From positions 248,001 through 312,000 of the forward strand of contig NZ_NWSV01000004.1 of NCBI RefSeq assembly GCF_002531935.1: 64,000 nucleotides of DNA, in the 5' to 3' direction. Below the pieces are notes generated by a model that saw only the letters and a list, made by a program, of their open reading frames with translations, ran no database searches and had not been told where the DNA came from. Every line of letters starts with the position of its first letter. The stretch's first letter is position 1. The DNA comes from Rhizobium chutanense. GTDB lineage: Bacteria; Pseudomonadota; Alphaproteobacteria; Rhizobiales; Rhizobiaceae. Below are positions 53,301 through 59,923 of the stretch, piece after piece. The translations under genes and the position numbers were made by a program.

Positions 53301-55794
53301 GAACGCAACCATGGGCGAGAGCGGCGGTGAAGTCGACATCCCGGTCACTGCGGATTGGGGTGCCGGCGCTTATGTCACCGCGACACTCTTCCGCCCCGGC
53401 GATGCCCAGGACAGCCACATGCCGATGCGCTCGATCGGCATCAAATGGCTGAAGGTCGATCCGGAACAGCGCGCATTGCAGGTCAAGCTCGAGACGCCGG
53501 AAAAGATGCTGCCGCGCGGACCGCTTGAGATCGGCCTGCAGGTGGCGGGCGCCGGCGCCGATGAGGACGCCTATGTCACGGTTGCCGCCGTCGATGTCGG
53601 CATTCTCAACCTGACGCGTTACGAACCGCCGAATCCGGAGGACTGGTATTTCGGCCAGCGCCAGCTTGGCCTTGAAATCCGCGACCTCTATGGCCGCCTG
53701 ATCGATGGCTCGTTGGGTGCGACCGGCAAGCTGAGGACCGGCGGCGACGGCGGTGCGGTGGCGCTGCAGGCAAGCCCGCCGACCCAGAAGCTCGTCGCCT
53801 TCTTCTCCGGCCCGGTCAAGCTCGACGCCGAAGGCAAGGCGCATATCTCCTTCGACATTCCGCAATTCAACGGCACGGCGCGCGTCATGGCCGTGGCATG
53901 GTCGAAATCCGGTGTCGGCCACGGCGTCAAGGATGTGATCATCCGCGATCCCGTCGTCGTGACCGCCAGCCTGCCGAAATTCCTTGCCCCCGGCGACAAG
54001 GCCAATCTGCGCCTCGACATCGCCAATACCGATGCGCCGGCCGGCGATTACAAGCTGCAGCTGACCGGCAACGACGCGGTCGGCATCGAACAAGCCTCCG
54101 CCGCCCAGACGATCCGCCTCGAGGCGGGCGCGAAGTCCGAGCTGACGTTGTCGCTGATCGGCAAGCAGCCGGGCGCCGGCAGCGTCTCGATCAACCTCTC
54201 CGACGCCGCCGGCCTGTCGCTCGACCAGACGGTCGACGTGCCGGTGCGGCCGGCATCGCTGCCAATCACCGAACGGCGGGTGCTGGCGCTGAAGCCCGGG
54301 GCAAAACTCACCGTCGACAAGAACCTGCTCGCCGACAGCGTGCTGCCCGGCGCTTCGATCAGCGTCAACGTCACGCGGTCGGCCGCCTTCGACATTCCCG
54401 CCCTGCTGATGACGCTCGACCGCTATCCCTTCGGTTGCGCCGAGCAGACCACCAGCCGGGCACTGCCGCTGCTCTACCTCGCCGAAGTCGCAAAGCAGGC
54501 CGGCATCGAAAATGACGACGACGTGCACAAACGGGTGCAGGATGCGATCTACCGCGTGCTCTCCTACCAGGCCTCGGCCGGCAGCTTCGGCCTCTGGGGA
54601 CCGGATTCGGGCGACGTCTGGCTCGATTCCTACGTTACCGATTTCCTGACGCGGGCCCGCGAAATGAAATACGACGTGCCGGAAAAGGCCTTCGTGCAGG
54701 CCCTGGAGAACCTGCAGAACACGCTGTCCTACACCACCGACATCAAGGGCCAGGGCGACCAGATCGCCTATGCCGTCTACGTGCTTGCCCGCAACAAGAA
54801 GGCGGCGATCAGCGATCTGCGCTACTACGCCGATACGATGATCAACGACTTCCCGACGCCGCTCGCCAAGGCGCATATCGCCGCCGCGCTGGCGCTCTAC
54901 GGCGATGCGCAGCGTTCGAAGAACATCTTCCTCGACGCGCTGCAAATGTCGCAGCAGTCGATGGTCTCGCGCGTGAACTTCTCGCGCACCGATTACGGCA
55001 CGATCCTGCGCGATGGCGCTGCGATCCTCGCACTTGCCGCCGAAAGCCGGCCGGTGCCGCCGGTCATTCCGGAACTCTCCAAGGCCGTCGCCAAGGAATG
55101 GGGACGCAGCAAATACAAGAGCACCCAGGAAGAGACTTGGATGCTGCTTGCCGCGCGCGCCATCCAGGGCGGTGATGACGACCTGAAAATCGACGTCAAC
55201 GGCGCCGCGCACACCGGCGCCTATATGGCCAGCATGAGCGGCGAGGCGCTCGCCGACCATCCGCTGACGCTGACCAACCAGACGAGTGACGCGGTCTCGG
55301 CCGTCGTCACCACCGTTGCCGCCCCGACCACGCCGCTGCCGGCCGGCGGCGACGGCTTCCTGATCGAGCGCAGCTATTACACGCTCGACGGCGAGGAGGC
55401 GAATGTCAGCGAAGCGAAACAGAACGAGCGCTACGTCGTCGTCATCCATGTGCGCGAAACCAACGACTGGCCGTCGCGCATCGTCATCACCGATCTCCTG
55501 CCGGCCGGCTTCGAGATCGACAATCCCAACCTGGTCGACAGCGCCCAGATGACGAATTTCGACTGGATCGGCGAGATCTCGGCGGCCCATACCGAATTCC
55601 GCTACGACCGCTTCGTCGCCGCCTTCAACCGCGCTCAGGGCGATGAGCGCGAATTCAACGTCGCCTATGTCGTGCGCGCCGTCACCCCCGGCGCCTACGA
55701 CCATCCGGCCGCCAGCGTCGAGGACATGTACCGTCCCGAGCTTTCCGCCCGCACGGCGACCGGCAAGATGGAGGTCGTGGCGGCGCAACAATGA
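50323..55794 (+). CDS. bacterial alpha-2-macroglobulin with PAN/Apple domain
   Basis: This 1823-residue periplasmic protease trap has a signal peptide ending FPAAAADT (about 26 residues) with no lipobox, so it is probably soluble, unlike E. coli YfhM. A PAN/Apple-like domain follows at about 30-100 (cysteines in LDQCKTSCIGDKSCKAF and KWCF). A macroglobulin (MG) domain series makes up the middle. The thioester motif is GCAEQ, with Cys1372. The complement-like helical domain and C-terminal receptor-binding-like segment close the protein. When a protease cuts the bait region, the thioester captures it. The start at 50323 has GGGGGGAA upstream; the frame extends back to 50248. Its last four bases overlap pbpC, a well-known pairing. 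Confidence 0.95.
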   Translation: MSVRSFFAFATIAFFSTIAISFPAAAADTRRDIQTIKDADFFGFDLRTEQNVSLDQCKTSCIGDKSCKAFTYNPKVKWCFLKSDFKTMNAFPGAIAGKIVETAGKQEPDLGAAPRLTFLSNDLIQQAHDFKDNLALTDGQQGQGVDSLTANARLDMTANNLTDALIAFHGALSITPDDADLWLETARAAISYGSTESSVTGQAVIDALNGYELTRTKPKRAEALSVLATALERNANYRPALDAYKASLALVAADDVQAAYVQLKSTQGFRITEHTVDADSANPRACVTFSEALIKTTDYTPFVTLNGAAPKALETKDKQICVEGLTHGETYKIAFRTGLPSSVDEPLDAAVSIDIYIKDRSQMVRFTGDSFVLPSTARRGIPLVSVNMASANLKLYRIGDRAIAPLLTNSQFLTQLDGYSAQNIQDQNGELVWQGSIDIANELNKDIVTSFPVDEALPERKPGIYVLTATGPNGPAQEWDSQATQWFLVSDIGITTYAGTDGLNVFTRSLASAKPIAGVELQLLAKNNEVLGTATTDENGRATFTAGLIRGTAALTPAVIAARNGTSDYVFLDMTRAGFDLSDRGVTGRAAPGAIDVLTFTERGIYRAGETVHAQALARDTDGNAIENLPLTFIFSRPDGVEDRRIVSQTSNLGGYSVDFATQENAMRGTWTMNIYTDPKGSAIASKSFLVDDFVPDRTDMEIKTEAKEIGPDTPATITIAGKYLYGAPAAGLTLEGDVVVKPTRESAAYKGFLFGLADEEASEDSRLPIDGLPELDENGEASTDLTVGDLPATTQLLNATVYVRMQEAGGRAIERSLVLPVKNERASIGIKPEFSDDLPENSIANFTVIGVNADGQKQEAKGLRWKFYSLNREYQWYREGTAWKYEPVYTAEQVANGSVDATMDGGKISVPVKWGRYRLEVESPDADGPTSSVEFDAGWFVTSTSTETPDGLEIALDKDSYKIGDTAKLKVTSRYGGELMVTAGTEKLVAVQNATMGESGGEVDIPVTADWGAGAYVTATLFRPGDAQDSHMPMRSIGIKWLKVDPEQRALQVKLETPEKMLPRGPLEIGLQVAGAGADEDAYVTVAAVDVGILNLTRYEPPNPEDWYFGQRQLGLEIRDLYGRLIDGSLGATGKLRTGGDGGAVALQASPPTQKLVAFFSGPVKLDAEGKAHISFDIPQFNGTARVMAVAWSKSGVGHGVKDVIIRDPVVVTASLPKFLAPGDKANLRLDIANTDAPAGDYKLQLTGNDAVGIEQASAAQTIRLEAGAKSELTLSLIGKQPGAGSVSINLSDAAGLSLDQTVDVPVRPASLPITERRVLALKPGAKLTVDKNLLADSVLPGASISVNVTRSAAFDIPALLMTLDRYPFGCAEQTTSRALPLLYLAEVAKQAGIENDDDVHKRVQDAIYRVLSYQASAGSFGLWGPDSGDVWLDSYVTDFLTRAREMKYDVPEKAFVQALENLQNTLSYTTDIKGQGDQIAYAVYVLARNKKAAISDLRYYADTMINDFPTPLAKAHIAAALALYGDAQRSKNIFLDALQMSQQSMVSRVNFSRTDYGTILRDGAAILALAAESRPVPPVIPELSKAVAKEWGRSKYKSTQEETWMLLAARAIQGGDDDLKIDVNGAAHTGAYMASMSGEALADHPLTLTNQTSDAVSAVVTTVAAPTTPLPAGGDGFLIERSYYTLDGEEANVSEAKQNERYVVVIHVRETNDWPSRIVITDLLPAGFEIDNPNLVDSAQMTNFDWIGEISAAHTEFRYDRFVAAFNRAQGDEREFNVAYVVRAVTPGAYDHPAASVEDMYRPELSARTATGKMEVVAAQQ

Positions 55795-57872
55795 GGCTGT
55801 GGCACAAGTTTGCGATCGGATCCGCCGCCGGCATCGTTCTTGCCGGCGCGGCTCTCTTCGCGCTCGACGCCGCCGACAAGGCCTTTCCGCCGCCGCTCGA
55901 CAAGGCGGATCAGGTTTCCGCCGAGGTGCTGGATGCCGACGGGCAATTGCTGCGCGCCTTTGCGACCTCGCAAGGCCGCTGGCGGCTGAAGACTGTGGTC
56001 ACCGACGTCGATCCGCAATTCCTGCGCATGCTTGTTGCCTATGAGGACCAGCGCTTCTACGATCACGGCGGCGTCGACGTCTGGGCGCTCGGGCGCGCCG
56101 CCATGCAATTGATCCGCAACGGCCGCATCGTCTCCGGCGCCTCGACGCTGTCGATGCAGGTGGCGCGGCTGATCGAACCGCGCGAAGGGCGCTCGCTTTC
56201 GGCAAAGCTCCTGCAATTGGTGCGCGCCGTGCAGATCGAGCGGCGGCTGTCGAAAGAGCAGATCCTCGATCTCTATCTCACCCATGCGCCCTATGGCGGC
56301 AATCTGGAAGGTGTGCGCGCCGCAAGCCTTGCCTATTTCGGCAAGGAGCCGCGCCGCCTGACGGTCGCGGAAGCCGCCCTGCTCGTCGCCCTGCCGCAAT
56401 TGCCGGAACGGCGCCGGCCGGACCGCAATCTCAAGGCAGCCGAGGCGGCGCGCCAGCGTGTGCTCGACCGCGTGGCGGTGACCGAGGCCGTCGGCGACGG
56501 CGAGGCGGAGCGGGCCGAGGGTGTCGCCATCCCGCCGCGGCGCATGCAATTGCCGGCGCTCGCCGCCCACGTCGCCGAAGCAGCACTGCGCAAGGAGCCT
56601 GATGTCCTCAAGCACCAGACGACCTTGAAGAAACAGGTGCAGCAGGGGCTGGAAGCGGTCGCGCGGGCCGCGGCGATGAAGCTCGGGCCGAAGCTGTCGC
56701 TCGCCATGGTGATGGCGGATGCCCAGACCGGCGCGATCGTCGGCGAGGTCGGCTCGGCCGATTATTTCGATGCCAGCCGCTCCGGCTGGATCGACATGAC
56801 GCGCGTCAGCCGCTCCCCGGGCTCGACGCTGAAGCCCTTCATCTACGGCCTCGCCTTCGAGCAAGGCCTCGTCTCCCAGGAGACGATCATCGAGGACCGG
56901 CCGGCCGATTTCTTCGGCTACCGGCCGCGCAATTTCGACATGAGCTACCAGGGCGACGTCACCGTGCGCGAGGCCTTGCAGCTCTCCTTGAACGTGCCGG
57001 CCGTCAAACTGCTCGATGCCGTCGGCCCGTCGCGACTGATGGTGCGCTTCCGCCGCGCCGAGGTGCGCCCGGTGCTGCCGCCGAACGAGACGCCGGGGCT
57101 GGCGATCGGTCTCGGCGGCGTCGGCCTGACGCTGAAGGATCTGGTGCAGCTCTATACGGCGCTCGCCAATCGCGGCCAGCCGGCGAGGCTCGGCGACGGC
57201 ATCACCGGCACACCGGGCAAGCTCGACGGCGAACCGCTGCTGGAGCCGGTCGCGGTCTGGAACATCGCCGATATTCTCTCCGGCGTCATTCCCCCCGCCG
57301 GCGCGCCGCAGCGCGGCATCGCCTACAAGACCGGCACCAGCTACGGCTATCGCGACGCCTGGTCGGTCGGGTATGACGGGCGCTATGTGCTCGGCGTCTG
57401 GGTCGGACGGCCCGACAACAGCGCCGTGCCGGGTTTGACCGGCTACGGCACCGCCGCACCGATCCTGTTCGAAGGCTTCGCCAAATCGGGCATCTCGACG
57501 ACCCCGCTGCCCCGCCCGCCAGCCGGCGCCGTGCGCATCGCCCAATCCGAGCTGCCGATCAGCCAGCGACGTTTCGCGCTGAATGCCAGCGGCCTGCTCG
57601 TCGCCTCCGGCCGCGAGCCGGCGCCGCAGATCGTCTATCCGCCCGAGGGCGCCCATATCGATCTCGGCGCCGGAGCCGGCGACCTGTCGCCGCTGATGCT
57701 GAAGCTGCAGGGCGGCCGCGCCCCCTTCCGCTGGCTTGCCAACGGCAAGCCGCTGCCCGATCTCTCCCGCCGGCGCACCCAGCAATGGCTGCCGGATGGC
57801 GGCGGCTACTCGAAACTGACCGTCATCGACTCGGCCGGCCGCGCCGCCAGCGTCGGCGTTTTCATCGATTGA
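55791..57872 (+). CDS. pbpC: penicillin-binding protein 1C
   Basis: This 693-residue protein has an N-terminal transmembrane anchor (about 6-26), a glycosyltransferase (GT51) domain with catalytic Glu in VAYEDQRFYDHGG near residue 84, and a transpeptidase domain. The active-site serine is Ser345 in SPGSTLKPF, the SxN motif is in LQLSLNVPA, and Lys513 is in YKTGTSYG. The C-terminal BiPBP_C domain is present (RWLANGKPLPD). All catalytic motifs are intact. The start overlaps the alpha-2-macroglobulin stop as ATGA. The pair is thought to repair peptidoglycan breached by host or competitor proteases. Confidence 0.96.
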   Translation: MRLWHKFAIGSAAGIVLAGAALFALDAADKAFPPPLDKADQVSAEVLDADGQLLRAFATSQGRWRLKTVVTDVDPQFLRMLVAYEDQRFYDHGGVDVWALGRAAMQLIRNGRIVSGASTLSMQVARLIEPREGRSLSAKLLQLVRAVQIERRLSKEQILDLYLTHAPYGGNLEGVRAASLAYFGKEPRRLTVAEAALLVALPQLPERRRPDRNLKAAEAARQRVLDRVAVTEAVGDGEAERAEGVAIPPRRMQLPALAAHVAEAALRKEPDVLKHQTTLKKQVQQGLEAVARAAAMKLGPKLSLAMVMADAQTGAIVGEVGSADYFDASRSGWIDMTRVSRSPGSTLKPFIYGLAFEQGLVSQETIIEDRPADFFGYRPRNFDMSYQGDVTVREALQLSLNVPAVKLLDAVGPSRLMVRFRRAEVRPVLPPNETPGLAIGLGGVGLTLKDLVQLYTALANRGQPARLGDGITGTPGKLDGEPLLEPVAVWNIADILSGVIPPAGAPQRGIAYKTGTSYGYRDAWSVGYDGRYVLGVWVGRPDNSAVPGLTGYGTAAPILFEGFAKSGISTTPLPRPPAGAVRIAQSELPISQRRFALNASGLLVASGREPAPQIVYPPEGAHIDLGAGAGDLSPLMLKLQGGRAPFRWLANGKPLPDLSRRRTQQWLPDGGGYSKLTVIDSAGRAASVGVFID

Positions 57873-57901
57873 GCATCGGCCTGAAGCTACGATTTGGCCG
57901 G

Positions 57902-58363
57902 TCACTCATCGACGGACAAGGCCAATCCATGCTTGACCGTCTTCAGCGCGATCAGGCTCTTGTATTTTCGCACAAGCGCCTGTTGCTCGTTCATCAGCCG
58001 GTCGACGAAGCCGTTGTATTCTTCGAGATCGCGGACAGCCACCAGCAGGACAAAGTCGACATCGCCGGTGACATACCAGCATGATTGGACTTCCGGCGCA
58101 CGGTCCAACCACCGCTGGAATTGCTCCAGCGTGTGTCGATGTTCGTTCTGGAATTCGAGCTCGACCAGGATGGACAGGGTCCGATCGACAGCTTTTGGAC
58201 TGACCACCGCCACGATCTTCTCGATGATGCCATCCTGCTTCAGCTTGCCGATCCGGCGTTCGACGGCCGAGGTGGACAGGTTGACCGCGTCGGCAATGAC
58301 CTTGCCGGGAATGTCGGCGTTTTCCTGCAGGATCGATAGAATGGTTCGATCGATATCGTCCAT
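57902..58363 (-). CDS. Lrp/AsnC-family transcriptional regulator
   Basis: This 153-residue protein has an N-terminal helix-turn-helix (DIDRTILSILQENADIPGKV in part, VNLSTSAVERRIGKLKQDGII in part, residues 3-50) and a C-terminal RAM domain that binds amino acids and drives octamer formation (CWYVTGDVDFVLLVAVRD in part). It is convergent with pbpC, only 29 bases away, and divergent from the MFS gene at 58564. Two related palindromes sit directly upstream of its start. Confidence 0.93.
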   Translation of the reverse strand: MDDIDRTILSILQENADIPGKVIADAVNLSTSAVERRIGKLKQDGIIEKIVAVVSPKAVDRTLSILVELEFQNEHRHTLEQFQRWLDRAPEVQSCWYVTGDVDFVLLVAVRDLEEYNGFVDRLMNEQQALVRKYKSLIALKTVKHGLALSVDE

Positions 58364-58384
58364 AGCGTGTTTCCAATCATATGC

Positions 58385-58428
58385 GCGGAAATTCCGCTAA
58401 ATATTTCACGTCAGCGCGGTTTTCCCGC
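58385..58428. promoter_or_regulatory. paired palindromes, candidate Lrp-family binding sites
   Basis: GCGGAA-A-TTCCGC at 58385-58397 is a perfect 13-base palindrome. GCGG-TTTTC-CCGC at 58416-58428 is a related 13-base palindrome exactly 31 bases further. Such regular spacing of about three helical turns suits an octameric Lrp-type regulator wrapping DNA. They lie between the lrp start (58363) and the divergent MFS start (58564). Confidence 0.55.
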
Positions 58429-58563
58429 ATCGTAAATGCATAATCTCTTTCCATGACAAAACAACCATTTCTCTCCGCCGCATCGCCAAGCCAGGCCTCG
58501 ACCAGGTCTGCGCAGGCCGCCTCCCCTCGCCCGTAAGCAAATCGTTTTCGCGGTTCACCCATC

Positions 58564-59790
58564 ATGTCCGAACTTGTTTCGCCGCGCGTCGGCGCTTTTC
58601 GCCACGCCGGCTTTCGTCACTATTGGATCGCCCGTTTCCTCGCCAACTTCTCCGGCCAGATCATGGGTGTGTCGGTGGGCTGGCAGGTCTATGACATCAC
58701 CCGCGACCCCTTCGATCTCGGCATGGTCGGCCTCACGCTGTTCCTGCCGGCCTTCCTGCTCGTGCTGGTGACCGGCGCCGTTGCCGATCGTTTCAACCGT
58801 GTGCTGATCATGACGGGCTGCATCGTCGGCGAGGGGCTGTGCGCGCTGGCCCTGCTGCTATTCACCGTGACGGAAGGGCAAACGGTGGTGCCGATCTTTT
58901 GCACGCTCGCGGTGCTCGGCACGCTGCGCGCCTTCTTCGGCCCGGCACAGCAGTCGTTGATGCCCAGCCTCGTGCCGGCGCAAGAGCGTGCCAGTGCCAT
59001 CGCCTGGGGCACCTCCTCCTGGCAGATCGCGACCATCGCCGGGCCGGTCGCCGGCGGCCTGCTTTACGGCATCTCGCCCGACGCGGCCTATATGACCTCT
59101 TTCGCGCTGCTTGCCGCCGCGGCGGCGATGAGCATCCGCGTACCGGCCGGCGGGCACGTCACCGGGGAAAGACCGAGCCTGGAGACGGTCGTTGCCGGCT
59201 TCCGTTACATTTGGAAGGAGAAGATCGTGCTGGGTGCCATCTCCTTCGATCTTTTCGCCATGCTGCTCGGCGGCGCCTCGGCCTTGCTGCCCGTCTACGC
59301 GCGCGACATTCTCGCCGTCGGCCCGTGGGGGCTCGGCCTCCTGCGCGCAGCACCCGGCATCGGCTCGATCCTGGTGGCAGCCTTCCTCTTGCGCCATCCC
59401 GTGAAAGACCATGCCGGCGTGATCATGTTCGTCTGCGTCGCGCTGGTCGGTTTGTGCATTGCCGTGTTCGGCGCCTCGACGGCGGTCTGGCTATCGGTGC
59501 TGGCGCTCGGCCTGATGGGCGGTTTCGATATGGTCAGCGTCTATGTGCGCGAGACGCTGATCCAGTTGCGAACGCCCGATGCCGTGCGCGGGCGCGTCAA
59601 CGCGGTGAACATGGCATTCGTCGGCGCCTCGAACGAGCTCGGCGAATTCCGCGCCGGCATCTCCGCCTGGGCTCTCGGCGCCGTGCCGGCGGTGATGATC
59701 GGCGGCGCCGCGACGATCGGTGTGTCGGCGCTGTGGTGGTATTGGTTTCCGCAGTTGCGCGAGGCAAGGCATTTGCAGGACGGGGCATAG
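58564..59790 (+). CDS. MFS exporter (EntS-like, MFS_3)
   Basis: This 408-residue protein has 10-12 transmembrane helices. The opening FRHYWIARFLANFSGQIMGVSVGWQVYDIT (cut as FANFSGQ-like LANFSGQIMGVSVGWQVYD) is typical of the EntS branch that exports siderophores or small metabolites. LVTGAVADRFNRVLIM and LRTPDAVRGRVNAVNMAFVG are also family-like. No siderophore gene is in the window, so the substrate is open. It is divergent from the Lrp gene, possibly under its control. Confidence 0.88.
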   Translation: MSELVSPRVGAFRHAGFRHYWIARFLANFSGQIMGVSVGWQVYDITRDPFDLGMVGLTLFLPAFLLVLVTGAVADRFNRVLIMTGCIVGEGLCALALLLFTVTEGQTVVPIFCTLAVLGTLRAFFGPAQQSLMPSLVPAQERASAIAWGTSSWQIATIAGPVAGGLLYGISPDAAYMTSFALLAAAAAMSIRVPAGGHVTGERPSLETVVAGFRYIWKEKIVLGAISFDLFAMLLGGASALLPVYARDILAVGPWGLGLLRAAPGIGSILVAAFLLRHPVKDHAGVIMFVCVALVGLCIAVFGASTAVWLSVLALGLMGGFDMVSVYVRETLIQLRTPDAVRGRVNAVNMAFVGASNELGEFRAGISAWALGAVPAVMIGGAATIGVSALWWYWFPQLREARHLQDGA

Positions 59791-59923
59791 TTTCGCCCTG
59801 TGCCCTCCTCACCCAAGACTACCCCCGGCCAAAATCGCAGCTTCGGAGCGACCGGCGCTTTAAGGGAACAAAAACCCGGCCACAACCGTTGAAAAGGGTC
59901 TTTCTCCAACGTCCGACGGCCTC

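Noticed and set aside
51343..55791. Very long open frame (about 1480 codons) on the minus strand antisense to the alpha-2-macroglobulin gene
   Set aside because: It mirrors the high third-position GC of the real gene on the plus strand. Its translation is low-complexity and matches no family, while the plus-strand product has a signal peptide, thioester and domains.
58377..58565. 62-codon minus-strand frame between lrp and the MFS gene
   Set aside because: It covers the divergent promoter region and the candidate operators, has no ribosome-binding site and no recognisable similarity.
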